A DNA stretch of 64,000 nucleotides, taken from positions 2,356,001 through 2,420,000 of the forward strand of contig JAQFVV010012435.1 of the NCBI GenBank assembly GCA_028023455.1, written 5' to 3'. The stretch is from Epiperipatus broadwayi (lineage: Eukaryota > Onychophora > Udeonychophora > Euonychophora > Peripatidae). Below are positions 34,620-46,390 of this stretch, piece after piece. The position numbers and the translations under genes are program-made. The first letter of the stretch is position 1. Each line of letters starts with the position of its first letter. The notes beneath the pieces were generated by a model. It made no database searches, was not told the origin of the DNA, and saw only the letters and a program-made list of their open reading frames with translations.

Positions 34620-36290
34620 ATAGAAAGTGGTGGCATCCAATATATCAGGAGATGTTGATGTTTTTTCAATTTTATTTAAAATGAGTTTAAGATCTAAAAA
34701 CTAATTTATTCAAGGGATGCATTAGAACATGAAAACAGTTTTTATATTCTTAATACTTTTGCTTAATTTATAGGACATCTTACATTCAGGATGAGATACA
34801 TGGCAGGGAAATGCCATTTCCAAGATTTTATTAGCTATTGTCTACTCCTTTGCAATGGCTTCCTATTTTTTCACATATTCATCCACCAAATATGAAAAAA
34901 AAAATTGTTTCACATAAAATGCATAAATAACTGTTAAGTAGATCAAACTCAATAACTTAAAATATAGTTATACTACATAAAATTTATTTCAAAGTGTAAT
35001 ATAATAAAGTGTACTTCTTATAAGATTCCAAACAAATTCTTTTCTACATCTAACCATAAAGCCAGATCAATTTGATCTTCCTACATATTACTGGAATCTC
35101 GTCAACAAATCCAGAACTACCCATGGACATTGCAATTATTTTTATCATAAATGGAATTCAACAATGACTAATCTTTGTAGGTATGGTCTATCATAAACCA
35201 TATAGACAATGATTTTTAAAACAATGAATGCACTAATAGAAGTAAAGTTTTTAATAAATCCATTAATAAATATATTTCTTGGTTAAAATATTTTACATAT
35301 TTTGTTAATAGTTACATTAAAAAAAATCCATATGCTAAATAAATAATTTGTTTAATTCTATTTACTCATTCTATTTACATTATGTGGTACTTGCATATTA
35401 GTATTGCAATGTAGAGGAGATAGTATGTCTTTTCACATCTGTGATAAATGTGTAACTTCGCAATTACATCAAATAAACCCTGCAATCTTGTCAATAACTT
35501 GTGCTTTTTTTGTGATAATTTTACACACTCAGTTATTGTCCATATTTTATTCTGACAAGATCTTTAGTGCTGTGAATTTAAATTATTTTTTACTTCATTT
35601 GTATTTATAGTTTTGATTAACAATTTTTACTCCATGTGTATTCATAGTTTTAAATGAGTACATGTACTTTTAATTTTGATTTTATTTTCATAATTTCCTG
35701 ATTAATAGTCTATTTCTCTTTTTTTTAAACAGTACAAAATGATAATTCAGAATGTACCCCACTATGGAAATGAATGCTGTTTTATATTTTCAAGAAAATA
35801 TAAAATTGGTGGCCCTAAGCAAAATTGTCAAAATTGATGAGATTCTTTTAACAAGAAGGAAAAACAAAGCTGGACAAATTGTCCTGAGCAATGATGTTTG
35901 GTGGCTTGTGCAGGGAAATTGATGAGAGTTTTATCATGTCAATTAATGATAGAATAACAGCAACTCTCGTGTGGAAGAGGGATTGATAATTTATTCTGAC
36001 TATTGGAAGGCCTATAAAAGTACTGAATTATGAAATGTCAGTTATGATCATTTTCATGTGAACCACAATACAATCACATGTTAAGTAAGTGTGCATTTTG
36101 GGAAAAATAAAATTTTACTTTTAGTACACTTTGAAAATTTATTTTTATCCACTTAAAACAAAGTAGAGTAGATAAATTGATTGTTTCATTGTGACAATTC
36201 TTGCTATATGTTGCATGATATGTAGTGTATGTGTGTGTATATTTGAGGGTTTTTGTAATATTTTATGGTATTTTGTAATTTAGTAGTCAT
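34620..36290. other. AT-rich DNA, no gene recognised
   Basis: A 68-codon plus frame at 35.40-35.61 kb (with CDKCVTSQ) has no recognisable family. Nothing else seen. Confidence 0.45.
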
Positions 36291-36299
36291 TTTGTCCGT

Positions 36300-36665
36300 A
36301 TTTAAAGTAATATTTGGGAATTGCATAATGTTATGTCATATTTTAGATTTTTAACATCAAATCAATATTTTCAGTATAGTTAATAATGTACTTTTTAAGG
36401 ATTGATTTTTGGGTAAAATTCATATTTTTAGTATTGTTAGAAATTAATATTCCATGTTATATTTTATATTATTTGTGTGAAACTCATACTTTTAGTATTG
36501 TTAAAAATGTACTTTTTAAGATTTATTTTTGGGTGAAATTCATATTTTTAGTATTGTTACAAATTAATATTCTGTGTCATATTTTATATTTTTGTCTGAA
36601 AATTATATTTTTAGTATTGTTAGAAATTAATATTTTTAGTATTGTTATATTTAGTTTCGTGCAAT
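36300..36665 (+). repeat. minisatellite, unit about 121 bp
   Basis: ctttttaag starts at 36,391 and 36,512. Within each unit ttttgggt.aaattcatattt, ttagtattgtta and aaattaatatt recur. A weaker copy precedes (about 36,300-36,390) and a partial one follows. The 127-codon frame here repeats its own peptide (FWVKFIFLVLL) because of the tandem structure and is not taken as a gene. Confidence 0.75.
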
Positions 36666-37164
36666 TTTTATCATGTATTAAAACTGTTACATCTTTTCAC
36701 ATATATATTCAAAATGCTGATAACTTTGTAAACCTTGTGAAAATATCATGTACGTGTGGTCCATTTTGACACATTTATCATTTCAAGTTTGTGCAAAATT
36801 CAAGTGTACACATTATTTGGTCAGATCACAAGATCACAAAGTTATCAGTGGATTAATACGAATGTGAAAACGTATAGCAGGTCTAATATGTGTTGCAGGG
36901 CTAATATGTAAGTGTCCCTTATGTTACTTAAAATATTAATGCATGATCCATTTCATACTTTTTTCAATGTTTTTTCAAATTTTTACAGTGATTTGACTGT
37001 TTACCAATCTTTCTTAATGCTTCCTTTCAGCACACCCAAAAATGAAAAGGTCAGATAGGTAACCTAAGTATATTTAAATTATAGTTTTCATAAAAAAAAT
37101 TGTCGACCAGTTTAGCCAATTAAAATTACATAACACTTCAGTTGTTGTTTTAATATAATTTGAG

Positions 37165-37450
37165 ATTATATGTAAATAGAAAGATTTGAATTCAGGATTT
37201 TTCACTATATTTATCTGCCACTCTATCTCAAGCAACTGATACATAAAACCACCTACATGTGCAAAATATACATGATCAAATATATGTATTTCATGCTGAA
37301 CCAGCAGTCATCAATTGGGCCAGATCACAATCTCCTACACATATATACCACCAGTGCTTAGTTTATACTAAGATAGAAATTCCTCAAACTTTAATGCACA
37401 GGCTTCAATCTCTCATTCTTTCATTCATTTGTCCATTCTATTAAAAAATG
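37165..37450 (-). repeat. HHR/tRNA-like family F2, copy 5
   Basis: Minus strand: body, hammerhead (37,319-37,276), then a tRNA-like tail with TTGAGATAGAGTGG and TGAATTCAAATC (B-box-like). Tail-to-tail partner of copy 6. Confidence 0.7.
37276..37319 (-). ncRNA. hammerhead, F2 copy 5, C3 mutated
   Basis: Core TTGATGA (C3 is U). Stem II TGCT/AGCA, GAA intact, stem III ATA-CA-TAT, A17. Stem I is reduced to 2 bp. Confidence 0.55.
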
Positions 37451-37479
37451 GTGATGAAATGCTCAAATCCCTATGTAAT

Positions 37480-37640
37480 TCTTAAGCAAATTGGCCCAAC
37501 TGATGAATGCTGGTTCTGCATAAAATACATATTGAAAACCATATATTTTTTTCACATCTGTGTGGTCATGTATATAAATTGCTTGAGATAGAGTGGAGAG
37601 TGAATAGACTGATCTAAGACAGTTGTTTTCAAATGGGTTG
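37480..37640 (+). repeat. HHR/tRNA-like family F2, copy 6 (partial)
   Basis: Plus strand, starts close to the ribozyme, with the tRNA-like tail (GCTTGAGATAGAGTGG) following. Its hammerhead (37,495-37,540) has CTGATGA and a paired stem II (ATGC/GCAT), but GAA reads AAA and stem III is shortened. Confidence 0.65.
37495..37540 (+). ncRNA. hammerhead relic, F2 copy 6
   Basis: CTGATGA at 37,500-37,506, stem-loop II 37,507-37,521, AAA for GAA at 37,522-37,524. Expected inactive. Confidence 0.5.
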
Positions 37641-37649
37641 CGCATACGT

Positions 37650-38484
37650 GAGTCAATTCTCAGGTAATATAAAAATTATGGTTTGTTCAGGAAATCACAT
37701 GATATTATAGTCTCACCAAACATGACAGGTTGAGTTTCAACCTTAAGTTCATCATTCTATAGATAATTTAATTTTTGGACGTTAGTAAATTATAAAAATC
37801 AGATACGCAAATTCAATTTCTTCTGCTTACCCAAGATTTTTTATCTGCTTCCCAAGATCTTTTAAAGATGTAGATCAGACAAGTATATTTTATTACCAAC
37901 ATCAAATCAGACCGAGCTAGAGATATCTCAGCCTCATTCAAATCTGCCTATAATTTACATTAGCTACATTAATACAATGCCTTCTTATATTAAAGTATTT
38001 TATATTACAAATTAAAAACAAATCCATTTTGATCTTGTCCAATATCTTATATGGATACAATAATATTTTATTAGAATGAGTGTCAATTTATAGATATGTT
38101 TTAAATATTTTATTATTATTTACAGGACTATCCTTCTATATCTTAATAATAAAAACACTTTATGGTAACAATGGTAGTGTATTTAACATTTATGCCTATG
38201 ACCTTGATTTAAACTCAGCCTTACAATAGGCCATTTGAAGACTATGATATACCTTAATTATAAATAAAGCCATTTGTGACTTAGTACATTAGTAGTGAAG
38301 TGATCTCTGCAACACAACGATCAAGGTTTCAGCGCTATTATTTCCGGGACTTGAACTCCTGAGCTATAATCATTTATTATATATATATATGATGAATAAA
38401 ACTTTTGCCGTAAATAATTATATAATTATTTCTCTATCAACAATTATTTCAATTGGTTCATATATATTTCTATAGCTTATTTCT
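37650..38484. other. AT-rich DNA, no gene recognised
   Basis: Nothing recognised except a short TA run at 38,380. Confidence 0.5.
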
Positions 38485-38498
38485 TACTTCATAACTTT

Positions 38499-38610
38499 CT
38501 CTCTCTCTCTTTTTTCACGTGTCAAAGTATCGGCCGGGAAGCGAACCCGCGAACTCGAGGCAACTGCTTGTAAGGAGGCTGTGCCGAACACTCGACCACC
38601 CACGCTTGAC
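38499..38610 (-). mobile_element. tRNA-derived SINE, family S1 (copy 4) with TSD
   Basis: Minus strand: head GCGTGGGTGGTCGAGTG, B box GCGGGTTCGCTTCCCGGCC. The flanks tacttcataacttt (38,485-38,498) and tacttcatagcttt (38,611-38,624) form a 14-bp target duplication with one mismatch. Confidence 0.82.
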
Positions 38611-38624
38611 TACTTCATAGCTTT

Positions 38625-39889
38625 TTTAAAACTAGTTTTTTTAAAACTAGTAATCCTGTGTATTTCAATCAAAATAAAAACAACGTACAGATTAACTTAA
38701 TAAAACAAAATAAATGATATTAAGAATATACAGAGGTGAAAAACAAACTTATTAGAAATGATATATTGACTATACTAATCACCAAATATAGCACTGATAA
38801 ATTAAATCTCAAATTTTTCTTTATTAAAATCTTTCAGCATTCATTTAAATAATGCATTTTAAAAATGGAAATGTTATTGTTTTTATATGCAAATTAATGT
38901 TGTTTCTCATTTGTTTGTTTATCTATTTGTCAATTGCGAGGGCACCATGCTGATTAGAAGCACTTAAAAAAACTCAATAAAGAAAATAAAATTGGTTTTC
39001 TACAATTGCAATTTCATATACAGCTAAGACCCCCCCACTCCGCCCTTTTTTCTTCTGAATATTCTTTAATTATCAAAACAAGTTTATAAAATCTTAGTGT
39101 GGTTTTAATGGCAGATATTTCCTTTTTCAATCAAAAGTATTTAACTTAGAGATGAATACAATTATTTCTTTTATAAAATAGATTGCTCAAGTGGAAAAAT
39201 AAAGTATAATAATGTTTATATATATTATTACAAATTGCAACCACTTGCAGGCGATTACAACTAGTCTATTTCTAAAAAAATAATACTGTTACATTACAAA
39301 TAAATTTTATCAGTGATTATATATACAGCTGGATTTAGAAAGATGTTAGTAATTGAAGTATTGAAGTCTTCATTGGGGCGTTAAAGGAATCGAGTGGAGC
39401 AAATTCCTGAAATCCACTCCATAAGTTTTTGTCATTTTTTTTTATTACTATATGAGAAACAATCATGGATGGACCACTCACCAACACCAACAACATGCAT
39501 TAGCCTGATTGGTCAGTTTATTAGCTTTGTGTTTTTGAGTTTAAGATCAAAAAACACTAGTGTCTTTTTTTTTTTTCAGTTACCAGACAGTTTTTAACTG
39601 AAATATCAGTTGAGTTTTCTTGAAATACAGTCAGTAATGGTTTGTTGTATAAATGATTATTTTTAAATGTGTTTAGGATCCAACTTCTCCCTCTCTTATT
39701 TGAAAGACTCTAGTGACAACTTCCTTCCTATTTGCAATATTTTATTTTTACAATTAAACCTCTTTCTAACACAATCTTTTCATTATTATTATTTTTATAA
39801 ATGTAAGCTTTCAAATAAAAGACATTCTTAAAGTTAATATTTGAATTTTGCAAAATAGGAAAATAAGCCACTAAAGTGTATGCATAATG
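38625..39889. other. AT-rich DNA, no gene recognised
   Basis: A 67-codon plus frame at 39.39-39.60 kb has no known domain. Poly-C and poly-T patches at 39.03 kb. Confidence 0.45.
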
Positions 39890-40059
39890 GTGACAATCAG
39901 AAGTGGATCAAGCTAAGTGGGGGCCCCAAATGGTAAAATTTTTGGGGCTTCAAACTCAAGTTAGAAAATTTTTTTCAAGACAACCCTCATTAAGTTATTA
40001 ACAAAAAAAAAAGTAATCAAAAATTTCATAGTATAATACATTAAATGAATTTATTAAAA

Positions 40060-42805
40060 AAAACTTTTTTTTACATGAATTTCCATCTTGATTTATTTTT
40101 TGCAAATTCATCAATTATTTTTGCAGTGTCAATTCGACTTAAAACTTTCTGCTCTATATATAGAATGACCATATTATTTAATATTTCTTCTTTCATAGTA
40201 TACTTTAAATATTTTTTTACATACTTTAAAATAGAAAACAATCTTTCTCCTGATGCATTAGATAAGGGAATTGTTTTAAAAATTTTCAATAATATTTCAA
40301 CATTCAGAAATGTGCAAGACATTTATTTGGTGGCTTGATAAATGTCTGGTGTGGATTTTATGGTGTCCTCATTTTCTTTTAGAAATATTAAAAAATGGTA
40401 AAATTAAACTTCAAAATTACAAACATCAATGTCATTTTTGTATATATACTTAAACTTTTTTATCGCATTCTTTTTTTCTTCTATTGATAAATTTCAATCA
40501 ACAAATATTCAAAAAGATTCTACAACAACTTCATATGTCTGAGTTCTTTGAGATAGTTCTGCCTTGATGTTATTACATATAACATAAAATGAATTGACTA
40601 TGAAATTTTCTCTTATTGTAAATTAATGTCTGACTTTTTTGTTTTCATCAAAAAACATTTTTCTCTTTTGTTGTCTGCAAGTTTGTCCATCTTCCACATT
40701 AAATAATAGCCTTGATAAATCAGTTACCTCTTTCTCAATTTTTTCAAATTCTTCTCTGAAATTATTGATAAAGTTTTCTAATGACTTCAGTAGGATAGAT
40801 CCTTTCAATAGTTCACAGTCCAATTATTGCAGTGATTTACTAGTAGCATTTATTTTTTGTAAAATATTATTCCAAATCACTGTCATTGGAACAGTTTCAT
40901 ATTTGGCTATTTTCTTCAGAAGTGAAGTCACCTCCACTATGGTAATTTTTTTCTTTTTCTGAATTAAATTTCAGTTAAAACCTCTTTTACATGGGTCAAA
41001 ACAAATTTTATAGTTAATACAGCATCTGCTTTTGCCGATCATCTTGTATTAAAAACTCTTTTCACTGTGATGGAATGATTAGCACACAGAATAAAAACTG
41101 CACTTGGGCTATGTTTTTTAACATATGCTTGCAAACCTGGTACTTTCTAGACATATTAGAAGCATTATCAACTGGTTATTCTTGATAGTTTTTAATATTT
41201 ACTCCTAATTTTATTAAAGTTTGCAAAACTTCCTGTTACAAATATGAAAACATATGTTTATTTATGGGAATGAATTCCACAAATCTTTCCATTATATTAC
41301 TACAAGTTACAAATATTAATTCTTACTAAGCACAATGTCTGCACGTAATATTTATATAAAGCTAAAGCTTTAGTACATGCATCTTCAGTGCTTAATTTTA
41401 GCAAGAGAGACCTCTACAAATCATAACATGAGATTCGACTTTATAAAGATAAAAGGGACCCTCTTATCTCTAACCTATTTTTCTTAATTATATAGGCAAA
41501 TCTAAAGCATTTTGATTTGGGAGCATGAAACTAATAAATTCTTCACTGATTAACTCCACTATTTCTATTAAACATTAACATTCGTGAGAGGGTCCCTCTT
41601 ATCTTTATAAAGTCAAATCTCGTGTTATGATTAGTAGAGGTATCTTGTTAAAATTAAGCACTCAAGGTGCATGTACTAAAGCTTTAGCTTTACATAAGTA
41701 TTACTACAAGATGAAACATATCACAAAAATTACTTGATTGGTATGCAAAATATTGGGAGTGGAATCAGCAATTATATTATAATAAGTCACAGATTTGATT
41801 TCTTCAATTATTTCCGCTCTTATTTGATTTCCAATAAGACCTACAAATTCATCACAAATAATATGAGATAAATAGTTTACATTTCCTCACCCTTGGTTGG
41901 CATATTTTTGTAGATGTAACTTTAAAAACTCATTGTATTTGCTTAGATATTCCAAGCAGGCTAAATAATTTCCTTTTCTATTGGAATCTTTGATTTCATT
42001 GTGACCCCTAAATCCTAACCTAAGTGACTCAATTTTATTGTTGATGCAATTCTTTTCAACACTTCTTTCCAGTAACATTCCTTTTTTCCTTTTCCTGTAA
42101 TAGATGAGTATCAATTCTACTGAAATTTATTAATCTTTTATACTTAGTACACATGGCTGACATGTCTTTGTTTGAAATGTCATGTTCTGATAAAATAACA
42201 GTTATTGATCTCCAATTTTGTAAACCAATTATTAATTTAGACTTTATTGTTGAAAACAGTTTGCAAGGGTAGCAATAAACATTGCTTATTTCTGAAAATA
42301 TCAACCAATTTCCTTTTTTCATAATTTCATTTGATTTCTTTCTGTAGAAATGATCATAAGAAAGTCCTCTGTAATACACTTCATCTCTGTCTTTATATAC
42401 TGATTTTAAATTCTCTATATTTCCAATATATTTTGGTTTGTTATTAAGAATATGATCAATAATAACATCTGTTAATATTGTTGGCCATAAAGCTATATCA
42501 TTTATTATTTCAATGTCTATATCAAAGTGTCTTTCTGGACTATTGCTACCTTCTACATTTTTGCAATCCCTTTTTTCATTAGCAATTTCAACCTCTTGAT
42601 TCTCAACTTGTTCTTCTTTCTCTTTTTCAGACATAGGCAATTTTGAATTATCTGATGTAGATGTAGATGTCAACTCTGTCTCTGTATCAACTTTTAAAAA
42701 TTTATGCAATGAATATCTTTGGCTTTCAGCAATTTCCTGGGTTTTTTTTTTTTACTTTTTTAACTTTTCTGCCCACTTTGATGTCTCTTTATTTTTTTGT
42801 TGTGA
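40060..42805 (-). pseudogene. hAT transposase of the TTF-finger / ZMYM1-like type, broken
   Basis: Read from 42,805 down. First a Lys-rich N terminus and the phrase SLHKFLKV. Then a TTF-type zinc finger (about 42,300-42,150), with CYPC and WRS. The usual second His of the finger (HxxxxxH) is not seen. Next is the block RGHNEI..NRKGNYLACLEYL (about 42,000-41,930), matching the RGxxE...GNFL segment of this family, then ADSTPNILHTNQVIFV (about 41,760), the catalytic Asp region. After the fold-back insertion come MERFVEFIP and DNASNM (about 41,290-41,160), and finally the C-terminal dimerisation block with PLSNASGERLFSILKYVKK (about 40,265-40,209). Several stops and frameshifts. Similar proteins are annotated as ZMYM1-like or 'TTF-type zinc finger' in many invertebrates. 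Confidence 0.88.
41307..41698. mobile_element. fold-back insertion in the hAT transposase, 12-bp TSD
   Basis: The exact direct repeat tattactacaag (41,295-41,306 and 41,699-41,710) flanks a 392-bp insert. The insert has inverted arms of about 120 bp (left 41,345-41,465; right 41,585-41,704), with ttataaagctaaagctttag, acatgcatcttcagtgctt, aaagataaaagggaccctc mirrored on the right. Transposase similarity stops and resumes at these points. The TSD is longer than hAT, Tc/mariner or piggyBac elements make, pointing to target-primed reverse transcription or a PLE-like mechanism. Confidence 0.82.
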
Positions 42806-43034
42806 AGAAAAAAGTTTTTTTTTTTTTGTAAATTAGTTAAAAGATTTTAGCCTCGCAAACAAGCCTACTAAAAATATTTTTTTAATGATAATGTTAATAT
42901 GTTTTAATTTTCAAAATTGATTTAAAATTTTGTTTAAATTTTAAACCTGATATTTTTAATTTAACTTAGACAATTTCCATTCCCCAAAGACTTTGTAATA
43001 GTTCCAATTCAGTGGTTTTGTTTACTATAAAATA
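42806..43034. other. hAT 5' noncoding region
   Basis: AT-rich DNA upstream of the transposase relic, inside the hAT element. No other feature seen. Confidence 0.5.
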
Positions 43035-43041
43035 CACCTTT

Positions 43042-43145
43042 TTTCTCATGTGTCATAGCATCACCAGGGAAGCGAACCCGCTAACCTGGGACAACTACTT
43101 GTAAAGCATCTGTCGCTGATCTCTCGACCACCAATGCTTGACAAT
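43042..43145 (-). mobile_element. tRNA-derived SINE, family S1 (copy 5), nested in hAT
   Basis: Minus strand: head AAGCATTGGTGGTCGAGAG, B box GCGGGTTCGCTTCCCTGG. No clear TSD. It interrupts the 5' noncoding region of the hAT element, so it inserted after the hAT did. Confidence 0.75.
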
Positions 43146-43895
43146 AAGATATATTTTAGAAAAATATTATTGCAAAAATAAGATTTAAAACTTTGCTCAC
43201 ACATGATATTGATACAGGTATGCAAGGCATGATTTTTGTTTATAACTATTTTAATTTAAAATTAAGAATTATTAGAAACTTTTAAATAACATGTCATTAT
43301 ATATGTATCATTGTGATACATGAACTTCACACATATACATGCAATTTTTAATATAAAATAACAAACTGGCTCATTTAACAAAATAAAATCTATAATTTAA
43401 AAGATTTGATTTTAAATAAAATATACATGCTGTAATATATATAAATCTATGATAGTACCACTGTTTATTCACATATAACTCTGTGATGATACATATATAA
43501 CTGTGTTCATGCTTATATACATGAAGTAGAGGGTTTAAATCTGGCACAGATGGAGTTATGGGGAAAAATAGGTGAAACATATATGAGGTCAGGAATATAC
43601 TGTTTCTTTGGAGGTAAGTCAGCTTCAGGAAAACAACAAAATTTATTTATAATAATTTTTTCAAAAGCAGAGTATTTAAATCAAATTATTTTGGAAGGAG
43701 TTAAATTTTTTGTGTAATTAAAAAAATATATATTTACTTAATTAGGGCCTAATTATGTTATACTAATTTTTCCCACTGACATCTAGTTGAAAGTTAGAAT
43801 CCTGCCAAAACTCAAATAAATTTTCTTCGAAAGCTTAAATAATACCATGTTATCAGAAGAATTGATTGTATACAAAAACATCATTTTCCTTGAAT
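43146..43895. other. hAT 5' region, no gene
   Basis: AT-rich, includes a 69-codon minus frame (43.37-43.58 kb) with no recognisable domain. Confidence 0.45.
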
Positions 43896-43978
43896 CTTAA
43901 TGAAATGCCATTTTAAGACCTTGGGGTCCTATGCAACTGCTTAGTCCACTTACTACTTAATCTGCCTCTGGTGAAAAT

Positions 43979-45045
43979 AGCACTTTTCATACTGAATGGT
44001 AATCTTTGCCTATCCATAAAAACTTTGGAGATGTTCCACTTTTAAAATATGAATGAATTTTAGTTGAGATTACAAAAGAATGAAAATATGTATTAAAAGT
44101 AAAAATTGAGCTTACTTATATGAAAATTTCACAAAGAATTTCCTTACTGGCTTTTATCATGGCCATTTTTGTTAGATAGCGAAAACAACATAAGCTATTA
44201 TCATAAATACTTTTTTATGACCTGTTTTCTTAAAAACAAATATTTTCAAAAAATATATAATTGTAATGCTTAATTTTTTGTTTAAAATAAATACTTTACA
44301 AATGTATTTCATAAATAAGCTTAAATATGTAAATAAATTATTGAAAATTATAATTTTTTTTTCACAATATTAAATCAAAACAAAACACTCGTTATTTGCC
44401 TTGAGGTCAAATAATCTGCCAATCAGGAATTTTTGCTTTATTTTAAGATTTAAATAAGCCATTGTGTAATTAGATTTAAGATCTAAATAACGCATTCTCG
44501 GTTGTATTATATTCCAATTTTATATGAAGTCTGTATAATACTGACATCTTCAGCCTTTTTTAAACTAATACTTTTAGTAATGATTTCTGTGGGAAAAAAC
44601 TGTGTATGGTAATCTAGCATTATAGATAACTAAAAAGTAACAAAGAAAACCCAAAGTAATAACAGCGCCAATGTAACACCCCAAAATGGCTTAAATTTAT
44701 GACAAGGTCACCAATTTTATCAGAAATTATTAAATAGATATCAAAAATCAAACTAAATGATAGCACTTATTTCTAAAAGACTGTAAAGTCAACAGTCAAG
44801 GAGCAGTAGATGAAGACAGAGAGTACTAAAAATGCTTTGACTATAGATACTGGCTGCTATTTGATGATAACCTTTTTAAAGAAGTATCTATAATTGCTGA
44901 TCACTTTTAAGTAAATGAAGATTACATGAATTGGATGGACTTTTTAGTATTAAATGTGACATTTCTGGACTTTGAAAATTTAGAAAAAAATAAGAGACAA
45001 TTGTTTTAAAAAGTGAACATTATGACATAAATATTGAAGGCACGT
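43979..45045. other. AT-rich DNA, may include the LINE 5' part
   Basis: No feature is clear. The last few hundred bases could be a decayed 5' end of the RTE element that follows, but I see no certain motif. Confidence 0.4.
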
Positions 45046-46200
45046 GTAGAATGGAGTTCATTACACAATCTTGTGGGGATTGATAGTATATCATACAGAA
45101 TGGCAAGGTTAGTTATTTAAATTAATGAAATATACTAAATTCAGATAATTCAGGTTTATGTCCTAATAAAGACTTATTGAGATAAATAAATAAAAGATTC
45201 TTATATTGATATACAAAATACTTTTGATCAGAACAAACATTTTAAAGTTGTCATGTTAGAAATTAATACTAGAATTAATAAAAGATTAAAGAGTGAAAGA
45301 CAGCTCTGTGGATAAATTTGGTTATGGTGATAAAGTGAAAAGGACAAACTTGTGAAATTGGCCCAAAAAGGAAAAATATATTTTATATAGTCTTTACATA
45401 TGAAAAATGTTTAACAGAAATGGACATAGAAGTATCCAAATGAAAGTAATGCAGAATTTTATTGAATTGTGGCTAAGAGAAAATATGTATTTCAAAATTA
45501 TAATATGTTTAATAGATTTAATACAGGAATGTTGATCATTACAGAGATATAATATAGATGTTAATAAATTGAAAGGTTGCTAGTCTTTCACATGTGCCTA
45601 TTGTTGTTTCTCAGTCAGCCAATCAGATGTTAAACAGAAAGATCTGTTAACAGAAAGTGTTTTTAGACTTATTATTCCTAGTCTTCAAAAACACTCCAAT
45701 GAGCTTAAATGAAAACTTACAAATCATTTAAAAATATTAGCAGATTTTGAATATGGTTCAGATTTCAATGAAATCAATAAGATAAGTGACATATTAAGAA
45801 TTGCAACAAAGGAAACTGGTATAAAAAGAGTTAATGATGACAAAAGTAACATAATTGTGAATGCTCTAGAAGAGAATAAAGATCTCAAAAATGTACAACA
45901 ATACCTTGGTATTGGAGAAAGACAGATGGCATCCTTAAATGTGAGGAAGAGTTTTATCAAGAATTATATGGCAATAAAGAACATAAAAAAAGTATCATTC
46001 ACAATTGTTACACCTTCTGAATTGCCCAGGATTTTAAATGAACAAATCAGAAATAGAATTAATCTATAAAGAAGACAAAAGCTCTAGATACAATTTTCTT
46101 TTCCTTCCTTCTTTTTTTATTGATTTCTATTTTTACATATGATACCATTTTCAACTTTCTTATACAGTTAACAATAATATTTTTTTACACCAAAACTTTA

Positions 46201-46238
46201 CTCTTACAGTTTCAACTGTCTTGCAGTCATCATCAGAG
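46201..46238 (-). ncRNA. hammerhead-like motif, F6 copy 1
   Basis: Minus strand: TCT, CTGATGA, one extra T, GACTG-CAAGA-CAGTT as stem-loop II, GAA, ACTGT, A17, AGA pairing with TCT (3-bp stem I). All core bases are present. Stem I is short, stem III has a single-base loop, and there is an extra base before stem II, so activity is uncertain. Confidence 0.45.
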
Positions 46239-46355
46239 ATTATATTTACATATGATACCATTTTCAACTTTCTTATATAGTTAACAATACTATTTTTACA
46301 CCAAAACTTTACTCTTACAGTTTCCACTGTTCTGCCATCATCATCAGAGATATTG

Positions 46356-46390
46356 CTGATGATGACTGCAGGACAGTTGAAACTGTAAGA
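46356..46390 (+). ncRNA. hammerhead-like motif, F6 inverted copy
   Basis: CTGATGA (46,356-46,362), T, GACTG-CAGGA-CAGTT, GAA, ACTGTA. Same layout as copy 1, but with no stem I. Confidence 0.4.

Larger units (their letters stand above)
39898..43970 (-). mobile_element. hAT DNA transposon, full span with TIRs and 8-bp TSD
   Basis: The left end begins CAGAAGTGGATCAAG. The right end, read inward on the minus strand, begins CAGAGGCAGATTAAG, and both continue into AAGTGG- and GGGGCCCC-like sequence typical of hAT ends. The flanking 8 bp are gtgacaat (39,890-39,897) and gtgaaaat (43,971-43,978), one mismatch, the TSD length expected for hAT. The transposase relic lies inside on the minus strand. 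Later insertions are a fold-back (41,307-41,698) and a SINE (about 43,042-43,145). Confidence 0.88.

Noticed and set aside
36386-36769. 127-codon membrane-protein-like frame
   Set aside because: The hydrophobic repeats follow the 121-bp minisatellite period; no start context or homology.
29048-43145. True tRNA genes
   Set aside because: B boxes are good, but acceptor stems do not pair, the anticodon arms are broken and copies carry target-site duplications, so they are SINEs.
43371-43580. Host exon within the hAT element
   Set aside because: Low-complexity AT-rich frame with no homology, in the 5' noncoding part of the transposon.
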